A model generated the notes under the pieces. That model was not told where the DNA came from. It did no database searches and saw only the letters and a program-made list of their open reading frames with translations. From Latrodectus hesperus (taxonomy: Eukaryota; Arthropoda; Arachnida; Araneae; Theridiidae), in assembly GCA_037975125.1 (NCBI GenBank), contig CM075852.1:9947300-10011299 (forward strand): a stretch of DNA of 64,000 nucleotides. The letters run 5' to 3'. Each line of letters starts with the position of its first letter. Position 1 is the stretch's first letter. This document shows, piece after piece, positions 45,093 to 64,000 of this stretch. The translations under genes and the position numbers were made by a program.

Positions 45093-45310
45093 TTAAAATT
45101 TACGTATTTCATTTTATACAAAGTAAACATTCTAATACACTGCAGTTGAGAGATTTTAGCGTCAAGTAATCTCCCATTCATTCATATTCTATAGTTTTTA
45201 GAAAAATACAAAACGTTTTGAGTAGACTAAATAATATGGACCATAAGAAATTTATATAAAACTAATAAAAGTGGTTATGCATTTACATTAAATTTAACGT
45301 TATAATAATT
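45093..45310. other. AT-rich sequence, nothing recognised
   Basis: No signal. Confidence 0.5.
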
Positions 45311-45690
45311 TTAAATTTGTAATCTTGTTATTGATATTTCTCGCAAAAGCTTTCTTTGTATTATAGAATGAGACTGTGCTTCTTTTCCACCTTTATAAGC
45401 TTTTTTTGGTCTTATTTTTTCCGGTATATTGGATTTTATTTGATAGAAATGAGCTGGTGCACATGAAGCAAGTTGATAGATTGTTTGGCTAAGAAAATAG
45501 CCTTTAAATGTGCTTTCTCCCACAGAATTAATTAGCAGTCTTAAAGAATCTAAATTTTGTCAGACGTTTTCGTAAATCTCTTACGGAAAATGTATAACTT
45601 TACATAATAAATTGTTCAAAACTCATGTTGAGAACAGGTCTAATGTATGCTTTATCAAATTAAATATCTTTTGTATAATGAATTGTATTG
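45311..45690 (-). pseudogene. Coding-like relic of unknown origin
   Basis: On the minus strand a frame without stops runs from about 45565 to the stop at 45311 and reads NLDSLRLLINSVGESTFKGY, LSQTIYQLASCAPAHFYQIK and KKAYKGGKEAQSHSIIQRKL. One TGA separates it from EIYENV just upstream. Another frame upstream reads IRPVLNMSFEQFI. The residue mix is less biased to Ile/Asn/Lys/Phe than chance frames in this window, which suggests decayed coding sequence, but I recognise no family. Chance is a real alternative. Confidence 0.3.
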
Positions 45691-46990
45691 TTATTACGAT
45701 TTTTAAAATTTAGATAAAGTAGTAAATGATAAGTATCTGTGATTAATTGGAAATGAATATCAATTCTACAAACTATCTATAGTTAAGCATTATTCTTCAT
45801 ATTTATTTAGGACTTTTGACTATGATTCACAATATTTTAAATATTTTAGGAATACTTGCTGCATATATGATAGATCGTTAAATGATAAAATGGCATTAGG
45901 TTAAAATGGTTGAATATCCAATAAACAAATAAAAATAAAAATTATACTTCTTATTTATGTTGAAACAAATTTTTAAGGTAATAAGTTTCACATTCGCAAG
46001 TTAAAATGTCAATGTATTATATTTGATTCATTGTATAAAAAAATAAGAATTATTTTGAATATTTTATTTTAGTTAAATCACTGGATTTATAAGAATATGA
46101 ATGAATAATAATTAAAAATATAAATAATTCAATGTTTTAAAAATTGTTTTTCTATGAAAATATTACAAATTTTAAGAAATAAAATGTTATTTTAACATTT
46201 GAATTCACAAACATATAAAACTAGAAAATTTACATATTTCTAATCTTGATATGCAATTAAAGTAGCGTAATTTTTATAATTTTCATTTAAAAAAATATTT
46301 TCGTAATCATTTATCAATATCAGTTGTAGTTGGTTTCAGTGTTTGAAAACTATTGGACATCTATTTCTATTATTGGCACAAAAACATTTTCTTTATTGTT
46401 CCATTTACAAATTTATTAAATGATTTAAAATAATATTTTTTATTTGTATAAATCATGTTGTTTATTTTATCGTTGAGTTTTCTCGGTCTTTTTAAATTAA
46501 ATTTACAACCATTAAATATTATAAAAATTCCAAGGGAATAAATTAAATTAAAATTGTGGCAGGAAAAGTAATTTTTTGTTCTTAAATTATAAATAATAAT
46601 TAAATTGATGTTAACATTCAATTAACTAATAACTTTTCAAAACTCATTTATGCAAATAATTCCTAATTTTAAAAGCATTGTTTTGAAATTTAGAAACAAA
46701 AATTAAAATTTAAATATGCATTAAAACACTTAAAACAATAATTTATAGCGATTTTTATTCTCATTTATGTGTACAGTTGCAATATATTATGACCACAGCA
46801 TCATTGTATCATTTTTTCTTTGATACTACGATGGTTTTTTTGGCAATAAATTAGAACATCCTGAATAGTGATGCATAAAATTTGAAAATTATACTTTTCT
46901 AGTTGCATAAGTTTGTCAGATATTAAGAGTTTATCATCATTTCAATGATAATCAATACAAACTACAGTTAATCCAGCGAAGACTGTTTGT
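45691..46990. other. AT-rich sequence, nothing recognised
   Basis: No gene or repeat signal; an 83-codon frame at 46370-46621 is rich in Asn, Ile and Lys as expected by chance. Confidence 0.5.
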
Positions 46991-47250
46991 CAGTGTTGAG
47001 TTGACTTTAATATTATCGTGACTTATCTTAGTAATGTATATCTATAAGATGTCATCGTTGGGTTAACTTATATATTTAATATTATCGTGACTTATCTTGG
47101 TAATGTATATCTATAAGATGTCATCGTTGGGTTAACTTTTATATTTAATATTATCGTGACTTATCTTGGTAATGTATATCTATAAGATGTCATCGTTGGG
47201 TTAACTTTTATTATTAATATTATCGTTACTTATCTTGGTAATGTAGATGT
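46991..47250. repeat. 69-bp minisatellite, about 3.7 copies
   Basis: The landmark TAATATTATCG begins at 47008, 47077, 47146 and 47215, an exact 69-bp period. Units contain GACTTATCTTGGTAATGTAT and GATGTCATCGTTGGGTTAAC. The middle copies are nearly identical and the end copies diverge. Confidence 0.95.
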
Positions 47251-51342
<4,092 letters not shown>

Positions 51343-51453
51343 TTATTCAAAGGATTATTATAATTAATTTTATTCATTATTATTATTATGTTATTTATTT
51401 TATTCAAAGGAATTTTTTTTTCAAAGGATTATCATTTTATTCAAAGGGACGAT
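51343..51453. repeat. Short interspersed motif cluster TTATTCAAAGGA
   Basis: The motif (T)TCAAAGGA occurs four times within about 110 bp, three of them preceded by TTTTA, suggesting slippage duplication. Confidence 0.5.
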
Positions 51454-51579
51454 AAAAAGTAATTTAAAAATTGTTTATTTTAAAGCAGTGTGTATCATTT
51501 TCAATCAAATATTCTTGCATTGAATTATTTTCTATGGATTTTAAAAAATGAAGATGAGTGTTGATTATATTAAACTATG

Positions 51580-51785
51580 TTGTTGTTACTTATGACGATT
51601 GGACAAACCAAGCTCGCTATACCGTTGGATATACGAATTTAAGTCAGTAAAGTGGGTCTTTCGTTTAACCAGAGCACCAGAAAGATGGAAGTACGACATT
51701 TTTCTAAATTCCTCCGATAGATGGCACCACCTGAGGATCCATTCCCTGAATTTTTGTCATTGATCTGGAAGGGGAGGAAATTTAT
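51580..51785 (-). mobile_element. SINE family A, 5'-truncated, inverted
   Basis: Minus-strand copy with tail (TTGTTGTTACTTATGACG) at left. It is followed by CCAAGCTCGCTATACC, TCGTTTAACCAGAGCACCAG, GATAGATGGCACCACCTGAG and GATCTGGAAGGGGAGGAAAT. The tRNA-like head is missing. Confidence 0.85.
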
Positions 51786-53338
<1,553 letters not shown>

Positions 53339-53780
53339 GGTCAGATAATGCTCTTATTCTCATCTGCTTTATTATTATATTTGGCATCTGGTCAGATGCG
53401 AATCTTATTCTCGTCCGATTTGCTATTATATTTGACATCTGATTAGATAAGGATCTTATTCTCTACTTCTTTACTATTATATTTGATGCCTGGTTAGATT
53501 ATGGTCTTATCCTCTCCTGCTTTACTTTTGTATTTGACATCTGGTTAGATAAGGATCTTATTCTCATCTGCTTTATTATTATATTTGGCATCTGGTCAGA
53601 TAAGAATCTTATTCTCGTCCGATTTGCTACTATATTTGACATCTGATTAGATAAGGATCTTATTCTCTACTGCTTTTATATTATACATGACATTATGTCA
53701 TATGACATTATGCAATATGACATTTGGTCAGATAATGGTCTTATTCTCTTTTGCTTATACTTGACCGTTGTTCTCATATG
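53339..53780. repeat. 51-bp minisatellite with four-unit pattern
   Basis: Units beginning GTCAGATAA (or GTTAGAT, ATTAGAT) start at 53340, 53391, 53442, 53493, 53544, 53595 and 53646, always 51 bases apart. An irregular last unit starts near 53727 after an expansion of ATGACATTATG. Each unit contains CTTATTCTC and ATTATATTTGACATCTG. Units 1, 2 and 3 match units 5, 6 and 7 better than their direct neighbours, giving a 204-bp higher-order repeat. Confidence 0.93.
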
Positions 53781-56700
53781 AGAATATGTCCAATGGAGGA
53801 AAATAAATTATTTTAAAAGAAATATTTAAATTTTATTTTTAAATAAATTAATTTAAATAAATTTTATTTTTAAATAAAATATTTTTTAACATTCCAATAA
53901 ATGGAGAAATTACCACTAAAAATATCTCTACTCAATAATAAATGAGCATTTAAAATCTCATCATCAATATTAGCAGCGAAATGTAGTATTTCGAAAACAT
54001 TTATTTTGAAAAAGTCATTTATTGGAACATAAATTTTACATGCTTCGAATAATTAATAAATATGGATTTCCACATATACGTTAAGCATTTGTTACATATA
54101 TTTATAAAAAATATGTTGCTAAATACATGAAACATTTTCCGTTTTTAAATAAATCTATGAACAAAGAATATTTTCCCATTTTGGGAGTCTTGTTTTCACA
54201 TTTTATTTATTTTTAAATTTTAAATTACTAATTTGCACTCAAATTGCAAATAATTTAAACACGGTTATATTTCAAATAGTTGATCATTTTTTAAAAGTAA
54301 AATAACAGTGACTCTAAATACACATAAATTAAAATGATATTTACCAATAAACATGCAAAAACGTCACAGTCTTGTTGTCATATATTTATTTTAAAATATA
54401 TTTTGCTTAACTAACCTGAGATATGCATGTGTGTGAAATGAGGAGTAAAATGGTCACATGATTATGAACGTTAGATTGATTAAAAGACTACCACTTCTAT
54501 CTTATTCATAATTATGCTCATGATGCACATATGTATTATCACTTGAAATGGGAGGAATTCTAAAAGACTGGTGAATAATACGCCCAGCTCCACTATTATA
54601 ATTCCTATTTATACAGTTCAGAACTTTAATTCAGCAATTGGAATATAAAATTATACTTGCGTAACTGTTTAATTCCTGAAAGATTGTGTAGAATTATTTG
54701 AATTGATTCTGCTATATTTAAACCTTTAAGTAATTGTGCTGCCTGATGGTATAAATTATAAGCATTATAGTCTGCAGAAACTAAATGATTAAATGTAATG
54801 TAGTTTAGAAACAGTTATTTTTTGGCGAACTTCTTCTACATACATAAATATTAAAATTAAAACACCATAATGATATATTATCCTCTCCATATTTCTTAGT
54901 AATGTTAAGAAATTAAAAATTAATAACTGTAAGCCACTGTCTAAATTATTCTAAGTATACACTAAGCGAATACCTATTATTTGTGGGTTTTAAATACATG
55001 TATTCTTTTTATTTGAAATGACTAGATTTTCCAGAAAACTTATATTTTTATTTTTATTTCATCAAAGTGCTTGCAAAAACTATTCAGTTATTGAAAACAA
55101 TATATGATTTCTCCTTATTAACCTTTATTAACCTATTTATCCTTAATCGTAATAATAAAAAAATAATGTAGGAGTATAAAAAATAAAAATGTTAAAGGAA
55201 CTAGAAAAAAATGAAAGGGTTGTTTCTTTTATCCAATCTTTAGTAGAACCGATCTTTGAATCTGATATAACGTCACATAATGAAAATAAAAAAAATATAA
55301 TAAATAAATATAATAAATAAAATGTAATTGAAAGCCATATTGCCAGGAAATGCTAGAGAAATCCGGTAAATGGTAACAAAATGGTTGATTGCTAAACAAT
55401 ATCAAAATGAACAATAAAATGAAAACAAGATAAATCTTAGAAAGTAATTTGATAATAAATATAGTAATTGTTTCTTGACTTATAAGCAATTATGAGATTT
55501 ATCTATCAACTTTCTTACATTTCCACTAATGTTGGAAAGCTATTAAAAGTTTATACAAGCTTAATGATCATCTTACTCTTTTTGCTTTTAGCTACCAAAC
55601 TCTATATAAGGCTTAAAAAATTTTGTCTATTTTCTGAATAAATGCTTGTATTTTTATTCACACATTTAGTACATATTTTTCATTGTTATGAAGCGCAACT
55701 TAGAGAAATATTTATATTTTTTTCTGATCAGTTTTAAAAGCCAGAAAATTTTAAAATCGTTGCATTAATGACCTTGATTTTCTACATTATTTTAAGATTC
55801 AACCCTTTTATTTTTTGACTTTGAATTTAGTCTTCTTGCTTATTGATTTTTTTGACTCATAAATGATTCATATTTATTATTGACATAACATCAAAAATGT
55901 AACAATAATTTATTCAAATATGAATTCTTCTACTCAAATGAATAGATGGAAAATATCTCACACTGAAAAAAGTTTTATTAAAGAATTTCTGAAAAATATG
56001 AGACAGATAAGATTGAATTAAATTATAAAATTTTAAAAAAAGTTTTGTTACATAAATAATTATATTTATAAATTTAATTGCAATACAACTTTTCATTTAC
56101 ATTTTAGACTTTGTTTATTTAAATAACTATTAAACTACATATAATATTATTCAACAAAATGTTCAATAAACTAAATATATTATTGTTATTTAATCCGATT
56201 TAAAACTCTTTATCATATGTTTTTATGTAATATCCAATATTGCCCAACAATCATATTACTATAAATTTCATTTCATATCAGGGGATGTTTTAGGTCATTT
56301 GAGCAAGAAAAAATAAGCCAATATATATAAAATATAATTAAACTTAATTTCGTTGGAAATTTTTTCATTTTCATAACATTTTCAGTTTTTCTAAATAAAG
56401 CTTATAGTGATGTTATTAAATATATATTAATAATATACAATTATATAGATGTTATAAAAATACAAATAATTCTTGTAATTTTTATCATTTCCTTTACATG
56501 TTTAGTTCATTTCCCCGGATTGTTATTTTTGCTTTAGTACACACAATAGTTAGTTATTTCGTTTATTTTCTAAAATGGTTTTCACAATTTTTCTTTTTGG
56601 TTCTTATCGTTTCAGCAAAAAAATCCTGGTTAAAAATTTTTTATATCAACATATTTGTATAAAATTAATTATTCTAATAGTTTATATTTTTATTTTGATG

Positions 56701-57559
56701 TTAGGGTATAAGATCACTTAATGAACTTATAATTAAAATTCAATAAATTCATTTTACTTTATGTTATTGGAACAAAAGTTTATTGTTTTTAAATTTTATT
56801 TACTTTTGATAGTAAAAATATTCTTTCTCTTCTATGTCAAAATATATTTAAAATATGCAAGATTAATTCAATTAGGTTATTACATGAATTGTTATAATGA
56901 TGAATAAAAATATAAATTGAAATTTGAATATATATTTAATAAATCAGTGAAAAATAACGTCATTAAGGCAGGTAACATAATTGTATCAAGTACATATACA
57001 ATCTTTGTTCATTTATTTAAAAACACATTTAGAATTTAGTACAATAAAATTTGCTATGTATAAAATTAATAATAAAATTTAAAGTAACTGTGATAAAATT
57101 ATTTTCTCACTTTCATAAGTTATTTAACTGGAAAGTCATTTGCTAAGAAATATATTCAAATAATATTAATTATTTCTCTTTCCGCTTAGGCGGTTTTGAT
57201 TAATATTCTTTAAAATCTTACTTAATTTATTAATAATTAAATTTACTTTTGGTAAATGAATTTTTATTAACCTAAATAAATGCATACATTTAACATTTCA
57301 AATTATATTTAAATATTCAAAACATATTCGAATATTTTGTAAAAATTTTAAAACAAATGTTATAAGGTTTGCCCTTAGAACTTCAAGCATTTTTATGTGA
57401 AATGATAAGCATTAGAACAATTTTCATTAGAGTTGATTTAGAGTATTTGAATGTTATTATCTGCAAGAAAACATTAACATTAAAATTATGTAGTTGTTCT
57501 AACGCCAAAATGATGTCCATGGTGAATCTCTACCATTAGAAGGTAGAATTAAGGTTTCT
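53781..57559. other. AT-rich stretch, nothing recognised
   Basis: About 3.8 kb of AT-rich DNA. The longest open frame (86 codons, 55229-55489, minus) is dominated by Ile, Leu, Phe and Tyr as chance frames are here. Confidence 0.55.
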
Positions 57560-57840
57560 ACATCCAAATAGTAGATTTACTAAATATAAGGCTTGGAATT
57601 GGACATTTTGACCGTCGTTATTGTCGCAGCAGAAAAGCAATACATGCATTTGTCTCGCATGCAGCCATTTAGTATCCCCAGGAAAAGTGAGTTATCTTTG
57701 CATTATCACACGGCCGAGCATTTCGGCCGTCCCAAAATTTCATTTCTCTGCTGCACTTTTGAAAGCATTGCGTTCTTGGAATGGCACTTCACACAGGAAA
57801 CCCAATTTTCCAGCATAAATTTAGAATGTTGAATAGTTTG
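57560..57840. other. Second island of balanced composition
   Basis: About 280 bp of higher GC, containing ACGGCCGAGCATTTCGGCCG (a near inverted repeat at 57711-57730), CAGCAGAAAAGC and GGAAAAGTGAGTTATC. The last matches a 5' splice site (AAA/GTGAGT near 57685). Two overlapping plus-strand frames (57593-57832 and 57621-57818) are open, but neither has a recognised domain, and two open frames together point to composition rather than coding. Candidate readings are a conserved non-coding element, an unrecognised exon or an old repeat. Confidence 0.35.
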
Positions 57841-59556
57841 CAGTTAAATGTAAATTGGAAAGTCATTCCTTGTTCCTTGTTGAAAAGTAAAAATGCTGTT
57901 TCATTTCGCCAGTGCTAGTGATAATCAAATGGTGCTACAAACCAAAATAAAATACCACAAATTAAAATCTTATGCACAAAATTTATAAAAATGTTTGTTG
58001 CCATACATAAATTTGTCACAACTGACTGTTATGAGTTTTTCATCTGTATTCTGTGCTTTGTCACCTCAAGTGTTGGATCGAGAGAGATTTTTGCCTGGAA
58101 CTGGAATAATACCCAAGAAAACTTATAAGCTTTAAAGTTGTCATGACGTCAAATATTTATACCAAATTTTCAAAGAAATCCTCTATCTTGTATTATTTTT
58201 ACGTAAATTTGTCACAATAAACATTTATGTTTTTTTAATTAAATAAATTGCCACCAAAAATTAGAGATAGATTTTTACCAACAAAATCAATAGTAACCAA
58301 GGAATTTTTAAAATTTTGTTGAAGTTATCACGATTCTACGGATATTCCAAAAACTTTATTAAAATAGGAATAATTCTAATATCTGAACCTTGCTTTTGTG
58401 ATTTTATGCATTGTAGAAAGAATTATTTCTGTATCAAAACTTTCTGCACTGCATTTTAAATAACTTTTTAAAGACATTATCTTTAAAGTTTTTATTTAAA
58501 GAAGCAAAAATTTGGGCAAAAAATTAAACTATTTACAGCTTTCTTTTCACATAAATTAAGATTAGCAATTTAAATAAATTTATTTAAATTAGATTTCATG
58601 AAAAATAATTTCTTCAGTTCAAACTCAGTGCATTTTAAGAAGTTAATAACTATTTTAAAATTTTGATTTCATAAGCAATTATGTAACTTGCTACAATATA
58701 GAACTTCATTCAATAAAGGAGCATTAATAGGAAAAGTATTTTTATTGTTAATACTGTTAATTGTTTTAAAAAATAAATATTTTTGAATAATTTAAAAAGA
58801 AATTATTTGATAGGTAAATAATATTTCATTGAATATACCATCATAAATATTTTAATATTGCTCAAAAACTATTTCACAAGAAATGCAATCATGGATCATT
58901 GTAAAGAATTGCTGTCGTAATCATTGTTGCATCATAATTTGAATAACAATCACATATACTCATCTAAAAGTTTGTAAATGTATGTAAAAGGTGTCTAATA
59001 CATATGCTTTATTATTAGAGAACGTATAATATTGTTAATTAGATTTGAATATATTCGTTTAATTTTTCCAACTTATTTTTACACATTAACGTGAAACTTA
59101 TTTCTTAGTAATTACTTTTATCCAAATACATTACTAAAATTAAAATAGAGTAAATAAATATAAAAGTAACATATTTTTTACGAGTCATTTAAACTGAATT
59201 CGTTAAAAATAAAATGATAAAGATATCCTTTGAAATAAATAATCAAGTTTCATTTATATTTTTAAATTAAATCTTTTTTTAATAAATCAAAATGTTTTTT
59301 TAGATTTCATATTTTAATACAAAGTGCAAGATATTTTAAGAAAATTTATATAAGATTCTTCTCAATTTTATTATTACTATTTCTTTTTCTGAGAGCAGAC
59401 ATTTAAATTAAGGTACTATATGAAGAAAAATAAAATAGTTAAAATGTTATTAATTATAGATAGTGATATAAGTCGTAACCATATAGAATTAAAAAATATC
59501 ACACTAACGATTATTAAATTAAATTAATTTTATATTAATTATTATTAGGATATCAG
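57841..59556. other. AT-rich sequence, nothing recognised
   Basis: No gene or repeat signal. Confidence 0.55.
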
Positions 59557-62816
<3,260 letters not shown>

Positions 62817-62824
62817 CATTAATT

Positions 62825-63187
62825 GTTGTTGTTACTGATGTCACTTGGACAGGCCAAGCTCGTTATGCCATTGGCTATGCGAATTAAAATCAGTAAGGTT
62901 CTACTTTCTTTTAACCAGAGTATCACGAAAGAGAAAGCACAACTTTGCTCTAAGCTCCTCGGATAGATGGCGCCATTAGAGGATCCACTCCCTCAAGTTT
63001 GACATTGCTCTGGAAAGGGAGGAGCGTTTCTCTAGACCATTACGTCCATGGTAACTGCTCAACGACCGACCAACAAGAATTTTGATTCCACAGATTTTAC
63101 GTGAATGTGTATCGTGTGTACTCAGTGGTTTTGGGAATCGAACTTCACCCTTCCGGATGGAAGGTCGATACCCTAACCACTAGCACT
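62825..63187 (-). mobile_element. SINE family A, full-length, inverted
   Basis: A 363-bp copy on the minus strand. Tail GTTGTTGTTACTGATG lies at the left. Then come CCAAGCTCGTTATGCC, ACTTTGCTCTAAGC, GATAGATGGCGCCATTAGAG, ACGTCCATGGTAACTGCTC, TTTTGGGAATCGAAC (B box on the minus strand) and CCCTAACCACTAG (A box). An exact 8-bp target duplication CATTAATT lies at 62817-62824 and 63188-63195 and fixes both ends. This is the best copy for defining the family. Confidence 0.92.
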
Positions 63188-63195
63188 CATTAATT

Positions 63196-64000
63196 TTTTA
63201 TATATTCAAAGATTTGTACATTTTTTGAGATTAATTTAAAATGTATCGAAGAAAAGATAATGTTAATGTTAAGAATGAGGATATTTGCGCAACACAAAAT
63301 AAATTTTTTTCCGGATTCATATAAAGTTTCATTGATATTTTACGAAATTTAAGCAAATTCGCATTTCGTTATTGTTTGAAGATATTAATATTAAAGTCTA
63401 ATAAATGTTTCGGGAACATATTCGTTTTTAAAATTATCAGTTATGTAAAATAAATAAAGAAATAAGTTAATGATATTAATTTTATTTGTTTTAGCTTTAG
63501 TATTTTTATTTAATCTAATGTTATTTCATTACCTAAAATAACGTTGTTTAAATTAAGAAGAATTTCTGACCTTATTCTGAAAAATTGCTAATAAAAGCAC
63601 AATTTAGAAGAATATGATTTTTTAAAATTGAATTCATAATCAGTTTTCTAATTACTTGAAACTTTAATCAGTGTTTGAAGAGCCAAATTATTTATTCTCT
63701 CACATATTATTCCATTTTGAACAATTTCAAAAAAATTAACTTTTTAAGAAAGACCTTTTTTATTTTTATTGTAATTTTTATTCATAGGCATAAAATTAAG
63801 AACAGAAACATGCATGGGGATATGATTAATAATAATAACAACAGATTCAACAATTGATAAATTTACGTGGCAGTTTAAAATAAGCATAAATATTTCAAAA
63901 AATGAAACAAAATAACAATTTTATGAAGAAAATTAACATTTGAATGTCTTTTAACTAGTAACAACAAAAGTACTTTGGAATACAGATTGCAATATAAAAG
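63196..64000. other. AT-rich sequence, nothing recognised
   Basis: No gene or repeat signal to the window end. Confidence 0.55.

Overview
The window looks like non-coding, strongly AT-rich DNA from a eukaryote, most likely an arachnid and probably an araneomorph spider. The evidence is the AT-rich unique sequence, very long (AT)n and (CA)n tracts, several families of tRNA-headed SINEs, degenerate mariner, Tc1 and non-LTR retrotransposon pieces, and a large satellite array. The spider assignment rests on my recollection of similar repeats in spider assemblies, so it is an inference. I found no convincing intact host protein-coding gene, no functional tRNA or rRNA gene and no CRISPR array. Open frames of 60-90 codons are expected by chance at this base composition and were not called as genes.

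Layout. 1-370: end of an LTR cut by the window edge, with TATA box and polyadenylation signal. 2150-3300: a dead mariner transposase copy (minus strand) split by a 307-bp SINE with a clean 8-bp target-site duplication. 3630-4452: a degenerate repeat ending in the zinc-finger C-terminus of a non-LTR retrotransposon. 5-11 kb: three tRNA-SINE copies (families A and B), a truncated copy, a 58-bp palindrome, and the 3' end of a second non-LTR element with an (AAC)n tail. 16.4-17.2 kb: three compound microsatellites. 24.0-24.3 kb: a dispersed repeat beside the array. 24.6-31.46 kb: a 297-bp satellite in 23 tandem copies, with local three-unit higher-order structure. 31.68-32.21 kb: an island of balanced composition. 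35-42 kb: two SINE-A copies, a 162-bp AT tract and a Tc1-family transposase relic. 44.8-47.3 kb: a third SINE family, a coding-like relic and a 69-bp minisatellite. 51-54 kb: a truncated SINE-A, an AT/GATA tract and a 51-bp minisatellite. 57.6 kb: a second balanced island. 59.56-60.21 kb: about 650 bp of almost pure (TA)n. 62.8-63.2 kb: a full SINE-A with an 8-bp target-site duplication.

The most interesting relationships are among the mobile elements. The SINE at 2655-2961 is a mosaic: its tRNA head and body match family B (copies at 6780 and 8321, which end in a poly-A-like tail), while its last ~127 bp match family A (copies at 5032, 10509, 35497, 41508, 51580 and 62825, which end in AAC repeats). 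A non-LTR retrotransposon remnant at 11090-11415 also ends in AAC repeats, making it a candidate for the mobilising partner of family A. The satellite array has edge variants with a perfect 21-bp-arm hairpin and an 891-bp repeating pattern, both informative about how the array grew.
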